A stretch of DNA of 64,000 bases from contig CAJMRL010000009.1 in assembly GCA_905215805.1 (NCBI GenBank), forward strand, positions 24,498 through 88,497. Reading direction: 5' to 3'. Positions within the stretch are counted from its first letter, which is position 1. Each line of letters starts with the position of its first letter. The notes beneath the pieces were generated by a model. The model made no database searches, was not told the origin of the DNA, and was given only the letters and a program-made list of their open reading frames with translations. Of the stretch, positions 17,165 through 25,749 are shown one piece after another. Made by a program: the position numbers and the translations under genes. Origin of the DNA: an uncultured bacterium (GTDB lineage Bacteria > Bacillota > Clostridia > UBA1381).

Positions 17165-18514
17165 TTAATCCAGTATATCCTCAAAATGCTGTAATTTCTG
17201 CATTGTCACTACCACAACATTATCTCCCACCTCAATTGTTGAATTTCCGTCAGGAAGAAAGCTTTTTCCGTTTCTTACAATTGCCGCAATCAAAACATTC
17301 TTCTTAAAAGTTATATCCTTAAGCGGCTTTGATGTAAACTTTGATTCTCTTGAAACTCTAAACTCAACTGCCTCGGCTTTATTATTTACTATACGGTAAA
17401 GAGAGACCATTTCCGAATGATTTCCCGCCTCGTTCATAGCCCTAACATAACCTACAATCACATTTGCCGTCATATCCTTCGGTGTAACTATGCTGTCTAC
17501 TCCCGTTGAATTGAACATCTGCGCATAAGAAAGACGGTTGACCTTCGTTATTACCTTATCAACCTTCTTCGTTTTCGCATACATAGAAATAACTATATTT
17601 TCCTCATCAATGCCGGTAAGAGCAACAAATGCGTCAACATTATCTATACCCTCATCATCAAGCAGCTCCATATCCGTTCCATCACCGCATATAACGGATG
17701 CTTTGGGCACATATTCTGAAAGCTCTATACACTTATTTCTATCTTGCTCTATTATTTTTACTCTTGTTCCGCTTTCTATAAGCTGTGTTGCAAGATAATA
17801 CGAAATACGTCCTCCGCCTATGATCATTGCAGTTTTTAGTCTTTGATTATCAAGTCCGGCTATTTTCATGAATTTAGCCATGTCGGCATGAGATGCGGTC
17901 ACATGAATTCTGTTTCCTTCGCAAAGAACAAAATCACCGCTAGGAATTATAACCTCCGACCCACGCGCAACGGCACAAATAAGAATTTTAAGCTTATGCT
18001 TTTTATATATATTATATATTGGCTTGTCTATAAGTATCTCAGGAACATTAAATTCAGCAAGCTCTATCCTTCCCTTTGCAAAGGTTTCTGTTTTTATCGC
18101 CGCCGGGAAACGAATTATTCTTGCTATCTCGTCTGCCGCATAAAATTCCGGATTTACTATAAGGTTTAATCCCAATTCATCGCGCATAAATTCAGTCTGT
18201 TTAAAATATTGTCTGTTTCTTATTCGCGCAATACATACCTTAGCTCCAAGTTTCTTTGACATTATTCCGCAAAGGGCATTTATTTCGTCCTGATTAGTCA
18301 CGCACAAAGCCAAATCGCAGTTTTTCATTCCCGCCTCAGTAAGGACCTCTACATCAGTTGCACTTCCGCATATTCCCATAACGTCATAATCATTTTGGAT
18401 TTTCTCTACTATTTCCTGATTAATATCCACAAAAACAACACTATGTCCCTCACGGTCAAACTCATCAATAAGCTTTCTTCCTATTTTTCCGCCGCCTATA
18501 ACCATAATGTCCAT
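17165..18514 (-). CDS. trkA: Trk system potassium transporter TrkA
   Basis: A cytoplasmic regulator with two RCK_N-RCK_C units (about residues 1-220 and 225-449). Each begins with a nucleotide-binding motif: VIGGGKIGRKL near residue 5 and IIGGGRISYYLA near 230, followed by acidic strand ends (VFVDIN, IIEQDR). It gates TrkH in response to NAD(H) or ATP, and RCK_C domains are known c-di-AMP binding sites in other Firmicutes. It begins 1 nt after the gpsA stop, with AAGGGAG upstream. Confidence 0.95.
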   Translation of the reverse strand: MDIMVIGGGKIGRKLIDEFDREGHSVVFVDINQEIVEKIQNDYDVMGICGSATDVEVLTEAGMKNCDLALCVTNQDEINALCGIMSKKLGAKVCIARIRNRQYFKQTEFMRDELGLNLIVNPEFYAADEIARIIRFPAAIKTETFAKGRIELAEFNVPEILIDKPIYNIYKKHKLKILICAVARGSEVIIPSGDFVLCEGNRIHVTASHADMAKFMKIAGLDNQRLKTAMIIGGGRISYYLATQLIESGTRVKIIEQDRNKCIELSEYVPKASVICGDGTDMELLDDEGIDNVDAFVALTGIDEENIVISMYAKTKKVDKVITKVNRLSYAQMFNSTGVDSIVTPKDMTANVIVGYVRAMNEAGNHSEMVSLYRIVNNKAEAVEFRVSRESKFTSKPLKDITFKKNVLIAAIVRNGKSFLPDGNSTIEVGDNVVVVTMQKLQHFEDILD

Positions 18515-18515
18515 T

Positions 18516-19502
18516 TTATTCTCCCTTTTTTTCTCTTGTCATAAGTGAAAGAACTGCTTCCCTTGCATTCTTTCCCTCAAAAAGGATCTTATTTGCTTCT
18601 TCCACTATGGGCATTTCGATATGATATTTTTTGCTAAGATCATATGCCGCTCTTGCGGTATTTACTCCTTCCACAACCATGTGGACCTCTTTAAGAGTTT
18701 CTTCAAGGCTTTTTCCCTGTCCGAGAAGAATTCCGGCACGTCTGTTTCTTGAGTGCATGCTTGTACATGTTACTATAAGATCTCCAACTCCGCTCAGTCC
18801 CATAAATGTAGCTGGATTGGCTCCCATCGCAGCTCCCAATCTGGCGATTTCCGCCAATCCCCTTGTCATAAGAGCCGCCTTTGTATTATCACCGTAACCA
18901 AGCCCGTCCGATATTCCGGCACATAACGCTATAACATTTTTAAGTGCACCGCCAAGCTCCACACCCTTTATATCTGTAGATGTGTATATTCTGAAATTTT
19001 CTCCCATCAGTATATCCTGGATATACTCCGCTGTTTTAACATCCTTAGACGCAACAACATTTGTTGTCGGCAAAGCGCGCGCTACCTCTTCCGCATGTGA
19101 AGGTCCGCTCATTACCGATATATCTGCCTGAGGTATTTCCTCCTCATAAACTTCGCTTAAGCGCTTTAAGGTATCATGCTCAAGTCCCTTTGAAATATTA
19201 ACCATTCTCTGTCCCGATCTTATGTATGGAGCAAGAGTTTTAGCCGTTGATCTCGTTGCCGGTGACGGCGCAGCCGTTATAATAAGATCAGCATCCTCAC
19301 AGCAAAGCTTTACATCATGAGTACATAAAATATTATCCGGAAAAGCTATCCCCGGAAGAAATTCTTTATTTTCCCTGTCACTGTTAAGCCTATCCGTCTC
19401 CTCCTGGATCCACGACCAAAGCTTTATATTATATCCTTTTTTTGCAAGCATTACCGCCACGGCTGTTCCCCAGCCGCCGCTTCCTATAACGGAAATATTC
19501 AT
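18516..19502 (-). CDS. gpsA: Glycerol-3-phosphate dehydrogenase [NAD(P)+]
   Basis: Makes sn-glycerol-3-phosphate from dihydroxyacetone phosphate for phospholipid synthesis. The Rossmann motif GSGGWGTA is at residues 7-14, with ELGGALKNVIALCAG (catalytic Lys) and GLSGVGDLIVTCTS. The ATG at 19502 has AAAGGAG 8 nt upstream and gives 328 residues, the family norm; the longer frame overlaps plsY. Next to plsY, it supplies that enzyme's substrate. Confidence 0.97.
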   Translation of the reverse strand: MNISVIGSGGWGTAVAVMLAKKGYNIKLWSWIQEETDRLNSDRENKEFLPGIAFPDNILCTHDVKLCCEDADLIITAAPSPATRSTAKTLAPYIRSGQRMVNISKGLEHDTLKRLSEVYEEEIPQADISVMSGPSHAEEVARALPTTNVVASKDVKTAEYIQDILMGENFRIYTSTDIKGVELGGALKNVIALCAGISDGLGYGDNTKAALMTRGLAEIARLGAAMGANPATFMGLSGVGDLIVTCTSMHSRNRRAGILLGQGKSLEETLKEVHMVVEGVNTARAAYDLSKKYHIEMPIVEEANKILFEGKNAREAVLSLMTREKKGE

Positions 19503-19530
19503 AATAAAATCTCCTTTCCGAAAACCGATA

Positions 19531-20181
19531 TTATTTCGCTGTTTCGTTTTTCTTTGCTCCGAGTTTATTTTCCGTACCATTCCAAAGCCGCACTATATTT
19601 GCATGATGCCTTGCTATAAGCAATCCGCCTATAATAAAGGCGCATACAAGCTGTACCGCATTTACATTCTGAGAAACCGCCATTTTAACTATCTCGCCCA
19701 CGATAAACGCAGCTCCTCCAAGCACGGAGCCGAGCGAAACATAACGTGTAAGCGCCATAACTGCCAAAGCGCATACAAGAATAATCAATCCGATCTTCCA
19801 ATCAAGCATCATTACAACTCCCAGAGAAGTCGCAACTCCTTTTCCTCCTTTAAATCCAAAAAATAAAGGAAAATCATGTCCCAAAACCACAGCCGTTGCC
19901 GCCGCATATTCAACCACAGTTCCGTCTATGAAAAACAGCGACTCAAAGGCTCTCGCAATAAGTACCGCTATCACACCCTTGAGCACATCAAGTATAAGAG
20001 TGATAACGCCCATTTTTTTGCCGTGTGTACGCAGCATATTTGTTGCGCCCGCATTTCCTGATCCGGACTTTCTTATATCCTCGCCGGAAAGCGCCTTTGA
20101 CAAAATAATGGATGAATTTACCGAGCCTAACAGATAACATATAACGGCGGTTATCACCGCCCATAAAATAGTATTGTCCAT
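19531..20181 (-). CDS. plsY: Acyl-phosphate:glycerol-3-phosphate acyltransferase
   Basis: A membrane enzyme that acylates glycerol-3-phosphate, the first step of phospholipid synthesis. Five hydrophobic helices and the three PlsY cytosolic motifs are visible: SGNAGATNMLR, GHDFPLFFGFKGGKGVAT and a C-terminal RHHANIVRL. The ATG at 20181 follows GGTGAT; an upstream ATG four codons earlier abuts AAGGA. It lies between der and gpsA, a standard clostridial order. Confidence 0.96.
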   Translation of the reverse strand: MDNTILWAVITAVICYLLGSVNSSIILSKALSGEDIRKSGSGNAGATNMLRTHGKKMGVITLILDVLKGVIAVLIARAFESLFFIDGTVVEYAAATAVVLGHDFPLFFGFKGGKGVATSLGVVMMLDWKIGLIILVCALAVMALTRYVSLGSVLGGAAFIVGEIVKMAVSQNVNAVQLVCAFIIGGLLIARHHANIVRLWNGTENKLGAKKNETAK

Positions 20182-20196
20182 ATTGATCACCATTCC

Positions 20197-21522
20197 TTAT
20201 TTTTTCTTTTCGTTTCTTTCTCTTATTATAAAGTTTATCGGCGTTCCCTTAAATCCAAAATTGTCCCTTATTTGGTTTTCTATAAATCTAAGATATGAAT
20301 AATGGAACAGATCCTTTGAATTTACAAATAATATAAACGTCGGCGGAGCAATGCTTGCCTGAGTACCGTAGTAAAGCTTAAGCCTTCTTCCCTTATCTGA
20401 CGGCGGCTGCTGCTTTGCCTGAGCCTCATTAAGCACATCATTAAGCATACCGGTCGTAATTCTCCTCTTGTGCTGTTCATTTACTTCCTTTATCATTTCA
20501 AGCAGCTTATTTATTCTTAAGCCGGTCTTCGCGCTTATAAATACGATCTCCGCATATGACATAAACGCAAAGGTTTCGCGCACCCTGTCACGAAACAAAT
20601 TCATAGTCTTGTCGTTCTTAACTATAATATCCCACTTATTAACAGCAAAAATACAAGCCTTTCCTTGTTCATGCGCATATCCCGCAATTTTTGTGTCCTG
20701 CTCCGTTATACCCTCATAGGCGTCTATCATTATAACGCACACATCACTTCTGTCCACAGCCGCAAGCGAACGTATAACGCTGTATCTCTCTACATTTTCA
20801 TCAATTTTTCCGCGTTTCCTCATTCCGGCAGTATCTATGAACAGGAATTTATCCCCGTCACGCTCATAATGCGAGTCTATAGCATCACGTGTTGTTCCCG
20901 CCACATTTGAAACTATAACTCTTTCCTCGCCTAAAATTTTATTTATAAGCGATGACTTTCCGGCATTCGGTTTTCCTATTACCGCTACCTTTATCTCATC
21001 CTCATCCTCTGATGTATCTGCATCCTCCGGAAATTTCTTTGTTACCTCATCCAAAAGATCACCGACACCCAAGCCGTGTGTTGAAGAAATAGCGATCGGA
21101 TCTCCAAGTCCAAGATTATAAAACTCATAGAATTCAAATGGCGGATCTCCTATGTTATCCACTTTATTTACAGCAAGCACTATTTTCTTTTTTGCCTTTA
21201 AAAGCATCGAAGCTACATCCTGGTCGTTCGCCGTAACTCCGTCATGTACGTTAGTCATAAGAACAACAACGTCCGCCATTTCTATCGCAAGCTGAGCCTG
21301 CCTCCGCATCTGGCTTAATATCTCATCTTTTGATGTCGGCTCTATACCGCCCGTATCGATAAGCGTAAAATGCTTATCGAGCCATGACGCATCCGCATAA
21401 ATCCTGTCACGTGTTACTCCGGGAGTATCCTCCACAATGCTTATTCTCTGTCCCGTTATTTTATTAAAAAGCGTGGACTTTCCTACATTCGGTCTGCCCA
21501 CTATTGCTACAGTAGGTTTCAT
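20197..21522 (-). CDS. der: Ribosome biogenesis GTPase Der (EngA)
   Basis: A tandem GTPase needed for 50S subunit assembly. The first G domain has GRPNVGKST (residues 8-16) and DTGG; the second has GKPNAGKSS and DTAGMRKRG near residue 230; the last 90 residues form the KH-like domain. 441 residues is typical. It begins 1 nt after the DUF512 stop, so translation is likely coupled. Confidence 0.98.
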   Translation of the reverse strand: MKPTVAIVGRPNVGKSTLFNKITGQRISIVEDTPGVTRDRIYADASWLDKHFTLIDTGGIEPTSKDEILSQMRRQAQLAIEMADVVVLMTNVHDGVTANDQDVASMLLKAKKKIVLAVNKVDNIGDPPFEFYEFYNLGLGDPIAISSTHGLGVGDLLDEVTKKFPEDADTSEDEDEIKVAVIGKPNAGKSSLINKILGEERVIVSNVAGTTRDAIDSHYERDGDKFLFIDTAGMRKRGKIDENVERYSVIRSLAAVDRSDVCVIMIDAYEGITEQDTKIAGYAHEQGKACIFAVNKWDIIVKNDKTMNLFRDRVRETFAFMSYAEIVFISAKTGLRINKLLEMIKEVNEQHKRRITTGMLNDVLNEAQAKQQPPSDKGRRLKLYYGTQASIAPPTFILFVNSKDLFHYSYLRFIENQIRDNFGFKGTPINFIIRERNEKKK

Positions 21523-21523
21523 A

Positions 21524-22846
21524 TTAAAACTCTAACTCCTCTCCTATTATCTTTTCTATAAATTCATAACCGTCATTTATAATCGGCACTATCTCCATTC
21601 CAAGCGCCTTTTCTACATCCGCTATACTTGTATCATCCAAGAATATTTCATCTTCATCTCTGAGCATACTGTGTGGTATACATAAAATTTCCGCCTTAGG
21701 CTTGTCTTTGAGCTGATTTATTATATCCCGTCCTACAACCAGTCCGGATACATTTACCTCTCCTCCAAAAAATTCATTCTTTATTGAGTATACATCTATT
21801 TTAATCCCTTTTGCCGCTGCTTCGATCCTGTCAGCCAGCTTCGATATAAATTCTTCTGTAATTTCTCCTGTTGCAATCATAACATGCCGGTCATATTTTT
21901 TAGGCTTGACAAGCTTTATTGCAGCGTCAAATTCCTCCTGCATACTTGCTATAAGTCCGACTCCGTTCTCAATCTGAGGAAATCCCTCATAGCTGTCCGC
22001 TTCAGGGATTGGAAGCTTTGCCTTTATATAAAATTCGTCAGAAAGATAAACGAGCCTTGTTCCTATACTTTCCAAAAGACGTTCCTGATGTTTTTCAACC
22101 TGCCTGATCACTTGAGCTGCTGTTTCCTTCGTATACGGCTTTAACGGATACAACCCGTCACGGTAGCACGTAAGTCCCACCGGAACAACCGATATACTGT
22201 TTACATGCGGAAACAATGCCGCCATATCAAAAAGAGATTTATCCAGCTGATCACCGTCATTGATCTCCGGGCAAAGAACTATCTGACAATTCATTGTTAT
22301 ATTATTTTCGGCAAATTTTTTCATTATATCATAGCATTTTCCGGCAAAACGGTTATTTAACATTCGGCATCTAAGCTCCGGGTCCGTTGCATGGACACTT
22401 ATATTTATCGGAGATACTCTCATTTTTATCAGCCTGTCTATCTCTTCATCCGACATATTGGTAAGCGTCACATAATTTCCCTGAAGAAATGACAATCGAG
22501 TATCATCATCCTTAAAATATACCGTATCACGCATTCCCTTAGGAAGCTGATCTATAAAGCAAAATATACACTTATTACGGCATGACTGCGCCTCATCTAT
22601 GAGACTCTCCTTAAATTCTATCCCAAGATCCTCATAATCATTTGTTATTATAATTTTTTCCGTTTCTCCGTTTATTTTCCGTATTTCCAGCTCTACCTCA
22701 TATTCAGCAGTCAGATAACGGTATTCCAGTATATCATGGAAATCATTGCCATTAATTGTAAGAAGGGTATCTCCCTCAACAATACCGACTCTTGCAGCGG
22801 GTGAAAACGGTTCAACATATGCTATTGTTGTATCTGCTTTTCTCAT
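21524..22846 (-). CDS. DUF512 family protein (PDZ-radical SAM-like)
   Basis: About 440 residues in three parts: an N-terminal PDZ-like domain (residues 5-65, VEPFSPAARVGIVEGDTLL), a radical-SAM-like domain with CRNKCIFCF (a Cx3Cx2C motif near residue 88), and the C-terminal DUF512 domain with IATGEITEEF. It is conserved next to der in Clostridia. I know of no proven reaction, but an iron-sulfur enzyme acting in ribosome or RNA biology would fit the location. The ATG at 22846 has AGAGG 8 nt upstream; an earlier in-frame ATG lacks a site. First gene of the operon. Confidence 0.9.
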   Translation of the reverse strand: MRKADTTIAYVEPFSPAARVGIVEGDTLLTINGNDFHDILEYRYLTAEYEVELEIRKINGETEKIIITNDYEDLGIEFKESLIDEAQSCRNKCIFCFIDQLPKGMRDTVYFKDDDTRLSFLQGNYVTLTNMSDEEIDRLIKMRVSPINISVHATDPELRCRMLNNRFAGKCYDIMKKFAENNITMNCQIVLCPEINDGDQLDKSLFDMAALFPHVNSISVVPVGLTCYRDGLYPLKPYTKETAAQVIRQVEKHQERLLESIGTRLVYLSDEFYIKAKLPIPEADSYEGFPQIENGVGLIASMQEEFDAAIKLVKPKKYDRHVMIATGEITEEFISKLADRIEAAAKGIKIDVYSIKNEFFGGEVNVSGLVVGRDIINQLKDKPKAEILCIPHSMLRDEDEIFLDDTSIADVEKALGMEIVPIINDGYEFIEKIIGEELEF

Positions 22847-22878
22847 ATATTTAACCTCTTTAAAATTTTCCATTATAT

Positions 22879-22907
22879 ATTATCTCATATTTAACTGAAA
22901 TAATCAA
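22879..22907 (-). promoter_or_regulatory. Proximal promoter of the DUF512-der-plsY-gpsA-trkAH operon
   Basis: TTGATT (22902-22907), 17 nt, GATAAT (22879-22884) on the minus strand, close to the chosen start codon at 22846. Confidence 0.55.
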
Positions 22908-22940
22908 GAGGTAAAAGAAAAAAATTACAATTACAAGTAA

Positions 22941-22954
22941 TCTTTACGTAAAGA
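22941..22954. repeat. Perfect 14-bp palindrome in the operon leader
   Basis: TCTTTACGTAAAGA lies between the two promoters of the DUF512 operon. It has the form of a dimeric repressor site, but I cannot assign a regulator. Confidence 0.35.
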
Positions 22955-23047
22955 GCGTTTATATCCTCAAAAAAAATTTTTCAGCCTCTTTTATATTCAG
23001 TTCAATCTTAACCTTAGACTTTTTTACTGCTCACTGTCAGATACGGG

Positions 23048-23076
23048 ATTATACCACACTTTACTAAAAACTTCAA
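23048..23076 (-). promoter_or_regulatory. Distal promoter of the DUF512-der-plsY-gpsA-trkAH operon
   Basis: TTGAAG (23071-23076), 17 nt ending in TGG, and TATAAT (23048-23053) on the minus strand. The predicted leader is about 195 nt and contains the 22941-22954 palindrome. Confidence 0.7.
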
Positions 23077-23086
23077 GTAAATAATC

Positions 23087-23113
23087 ACAAAAAAATAAAA
23101 AAAACATAGTATA
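23087..23113 (+). promoter_or_regulatory. Possible sigma-K-type promoter of the small Cys-rich gene
   Basis: AC (23087-23088), 16 nt, then CATAGTATA (23105-23113), which fits the sigma-K consensus AC-N16/17-CATAnnnTA. No sigma-A promoter is visible for this gene. The site lies in A-rich DNA, so chance is possible. Confidence 0.4.
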
Positions 23114-23145
23114 TATTACAAACCGACGGAAAGGAGGGCTTGAGA

Positions 23146-23259
23146 ATGTGTAATTGTGGTTCAAACAATAACAACAGCTGCGGCGGCTGCAATTTCGATC
23201 TTGATATGGTACTTTGGGTACTTATTATAATCGTTATTGTTACATGTATGTGCAACTAA
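23146..23259 (+). CDS. 37-residue Cys-rich single-helix membrane protein
   Basis: A short frame with GGAGG 11 nt before the ATG and a strong terminator right after the stop. It encodes a polar N-terminus with four Cys (C2, C4, C12, C15), a spacer NFDLDM, a hydrophobic helix (VLWVLIIIVIVT) and a C-terminal CMCN. The plan resembles the YjcZ-type small sporulation proteins of Bacillus (glycine/polar head plus one helix), but the Cys content differs and I cannot place it in that family. The possible sigma-K promoter would make it a late mother-cell, perhaps coat-associated, protein. Confidence 0.7.
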   Translation: MCNCGSNNNNSCGGCNFDLDMVLWVLIIIVIVTCMCN

Positions 23260-23272
23260 ACAATACGCCTGC

Positions 23273-23303
23273 GCTCCCCGTTTCCACCGGGGAGCATTTT
23301 TTT
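23273..23303 (+). terminator. Terminator of the small Cys-rich gene
   Basis: An 8-bp GC-rich stem (GCTCCCCG and CGGGGAGC) with a 7-nt loop is followed by ATTTTTTT, 14 nt after the stop codon. Confidence 0.9.
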
Positions 23304-23331
23304 GTGCGGCAATTTTTATTTAAAATTCCTA

Positions 23332-23360
23332 TTGACTAAAAGTATAGAGCGATTTATAAT
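23332..23360 (+). promoter_or_regulatory. Sigma-A promoter of the malic enzyme gene
   Basis: TTGACT (23332-23337), 17 nt, TATAAT (23355-23360). The start codon lies about 27 nt after the predicted transcription start. Confidence 0.8.
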
Positions 23361-23393
23361 ATATGTAGATATAATGAAAGGACAAGATACGCA

Positions 23394-24566
23394 ATGGATA
23401 AAAAAGAATTTGCACTCAGCCAGCATAAAAAATGGCATGGAAAAATAGAAGTTATCTCAAGAGCTCCGGTGACCAACCGCGATGAGCTTTCTGTAGCTTA
23501 TACACCCGGAGTGGCGGAGCCATGTATAGAAATTTCAAAAAATACGGACCTGTCATACGAATACACGAGACGTTCCAACCTTGTTGCGGTAATTACCGAC
23601 GGAACGGCAGTTCTCGGACTTGGAGACATAGGTCCTGAAGCAGGTATGCCAGTAATGGAAGGCAAATGCGCTTTATTTAAGACCTTTGCCGATGTGGATG
23701 CATTTCCTATATGTGTGCGTTCAAAGGATGTTGATGAGATCGTAAACTGCGTAAAGCTTATAGCAGGTTCATTTGGAGGTATAAACCTCGAGGATATAAG
23801 TGCACCAAGATGTATTGAGATAGAGAGAAGACTGAAAGAAGAATGCGATATTCCTGTATTCCACGATGATCAGCACGGCACCGCCGTTGTTGTTTTGGCA
23901 TCTGTCTTAAATGCGCTTAAGGTAGTGAACAAGGATATAACACAAATAAAAGCTGTAGTAAACGGTGCAGGCTCTGCCGGAATGGCAATTACTCGTCTGC
24001 TTGTTTCGAGAGGGCTTAAAAACGTAATAATGTGCGATAAATTCGGTGCTCTTTACAGAGGAAATGATGAAATGAATCCAGAACAAGAAAAGCTTGCTGA
24101 AATAACCAACCCTGATAACTTCAAGGGTCAGTTAAAAGAAGCCGTAAAAGATGCAGACCTCTTCATAGGAGTAAGCGCGCCGGGAGTCCTTACAGAAGAA
24201 ATGATTGCCTCAATGGCAAAAGATCCAATTGTTTTTGCAATGGCAAACCCGGTTCCGGAAATAATGCCGGACAAGGCAAAAGCTGCCGGAGTAAGAGTTA
24301 TAGGAACAGGACGTTCTGACTTCCCGAATCAGATAAATAATGTTCTCGCTTTCCCCGGAATTTTCAGAGGTACCCTTGACGTTCGGGCAAGCGATATAAA
24401 TGATGAAATGAAAATTGCCGCAGCTGAAGCTATAGCCTCCATCATAAAGGATGACGAGCTTAACGAGGAATATATTATTCCAGATGCATTCGATAAGAGA
24501 GTTGCCGAATACGTTTCAAAGGCAGTGGCAAAGGCTGCGAGAGATACAGGCGTTGCAAGAATTTGA
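23394..24566 (+). CDS. NAD(P)-dependent malic enzyme
   Basis: Oxidatively decarboxylates malate to pyruvate with NAD(P)+ and Mn/Mg. The N-terminal domain has SVAYTPGVAEPC (with the catalytic Tyr) and the metal-binding block FHDDQHGTA; the NAD-binding domain has VNGAGSAGMAI near residue 190. 390 residues is the short bacterial form without a phosphotransacetylase extension. It is monocistronic. With citrate synthase and isocitrate dehydrogenase elsewhere in the window it forms part of a partial TCA network. Confidence 0.95.
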   Translation: MDKKEFALSQHKKWHGKIEVISRAPVTNRDELSVAYTPGVAEPCIEISKNTDLSYEYTRRSNLVAVITDGTAVLGLGDIGPEAGMPVMEGKCALFKTFADVDAFPICVRSKDVDEIVNCVKLIAGSFGGINLEDISAPRCIEIERRLKEECDIPVFHDDQHGTAVVVLASVLNALKVVNKDITQIKAVVNGAGSAGMAITRLLVSRGLKNVIMCDKFGALYRGNDEMNPEQEKLAEITNPDNFKGQLKEAVKDADLFIGVSAPGVLTEEMIASMAKDPIVFAMANPVPEIMPDKAKAAGVRVIGTGRSDFPNQINNVLAFPGIFRGTLDVRASDINDEMKIAAAEAIASIIKDDELNEEYIIPDAFDKRVAEYVSKAVAKAARDTGVARI

Positions 24567-24616
24567 TAGATTCCTACCTATTTATATGACCACCTAATAA
24601 TCTGCTTTTAAAGCAC

Positions 24617-24662
24617 AAAACGGATACAGCAATTTCAAATGAATTTTGCCGTATCCGTTTTT
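24617..24662. terminator. Bidirectional terminator between malic enzyme and the lipase-like gene
   Basis: AAAACGGATAC paired with GTATCCGTTTT, extended by GCAA/TTGC after one mismatch. T-runs occur on both strands, as fits two converging genes. Confidence 0.85.
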
Positions 24663-24664
24663 AT

Positions 24665-25708
24665 TTACCGACGATTAATATTATCCTTATTCCTAAGACT
24701 GAGTATTCTTACCCAATACGCTTCAAGACAATGCTCGTTTTTAATTGCATCAACATTTGCGAAAAATTTTGTTATACCGCCGTATGCCTCATTATGAAGC
24801 TCGCTTACTTCCTCAGGCTGTTTTCCCGTTAATATACCTCCAAGTCCTTTATAGAAAAACTCATAGCTCGTAAGTCCATTGTTCTTCCTGTTATAATACT
24901 CATCAACGTTCAGAGCCATAGCTTCAGATCCCTTTATCAATGCGCTCATGTCATCCTTATTCATTTTAGCAAAAGCTTTTCCCGTGTACTTTCTGAACTC
25001 CTCCTCGGATACCGCACTCACAAATATATCCTTTCCGTTCCTTCCGTACCCCCAGCCGTTTTCACCTAAAGGCATGATCGTGGCAAGATCCCATTCAGAA
25101 AGAAAATTATATATATTTCTGCTCCGGCACGGCTTTGTCGTAACATTCGGAGTTGCTATAGTATATGCCGCAACTCTTATCCCCTCTGATTCAATCCTGT
25201 TCGCAAGGAGATTTGCCGCAGCCGCCCCTCTGCTGTGACCGGTAAGCCAGAAGAAAATATTATCCATTATGCCCTCTTCTTCTATATATCTGCATAAGCT
25301 CTCATATACATAGTCTGCCGAGCACTGAAATCCAAAATGCACCTCAGACGGCTTATTCGGCGCTTCATAAATATCAAAATTGCTGAACCATTCCTTGCCT
25401 TTAGTGCCGTGTATCGCAACATTTACAACAGTAAAATCTTTAAATTTTTTAGACGTTATCATAAAATTGGATTTATGTATATCATCTTCATCATGTGTAT
25501 ACTGTCTTAGTCCGCCAAAGCCTGTAGCGCTGCAAAAATCCTCCGGCTCTCCGTAATTGTATAAAATCATTTCCGCCGCGCTCAGCTCCGCTAATTCCTG
25601 AATATATTTTTTATCTGCATCCCCAAAGATACTGTCCGAATAAAAATACTCTATTTCCGACTCGGTATACTTTCCCTTGAATAATGCCTTATATATCTGA
25701 CCTTCCAT
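24665..25708 (-). CDS. Lipase-like alpha/beta hydrolase (Mbeg1/DUF2974 type)
   Basis: A 347-residue protein with no signal peptide. The nucleophile elbow GHSRG lies in FFWLTGHSRGAAAANLLANR near residue 173, preceded by the strand VNVAIHGT (oxyanion-hole region) and followed by YTIATPNV. An Asp near EWDLATIMP and a C-terminal His would complete the triad. It probably cleaves an ester or lipid in the cytoplasm; the substrate is unknown. The ATG at 25708 has AAGGAG 6 nt upstream. It is the last gene of an operon with the SH3b protein and an unknown membrane protein. Confidence 0.82.
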   Translation of the reverse strand: MEGQIYKALFKGKYTESEIEYFYSDSIFGDADKKYIQELAELSAAEMILYNYGEPEDFCSATGFGGLRQYTHDEDDIHKSNFMITSKKFKDFTVVNVAIHGTKGKEWFSNFDIYEAPNKPSEVHFGFQCSADYVYESLCRYIEEEGIMDNIFFWLTGHSRGAAAANLLANRIESEGIRVAAYTIATPNVTTKPCRSRNIYNFLSEWDLATIMPLGENGWGYGRNGKDIFVSAVSEEEFRKYTGKAFAKMNKDDMSALIKGSEAMALNVDEYYNRKNNGLTSYEFFYKGLGGILTGKQPEEVSELHNEAYGGITKFFANVDAIKNEHCLEAYWVRILSLRNKDNINRR

Positions 25709-25749
25709 CACTATCTCCTTTGACTATATTAATTTTAAGCGACCGTCCG

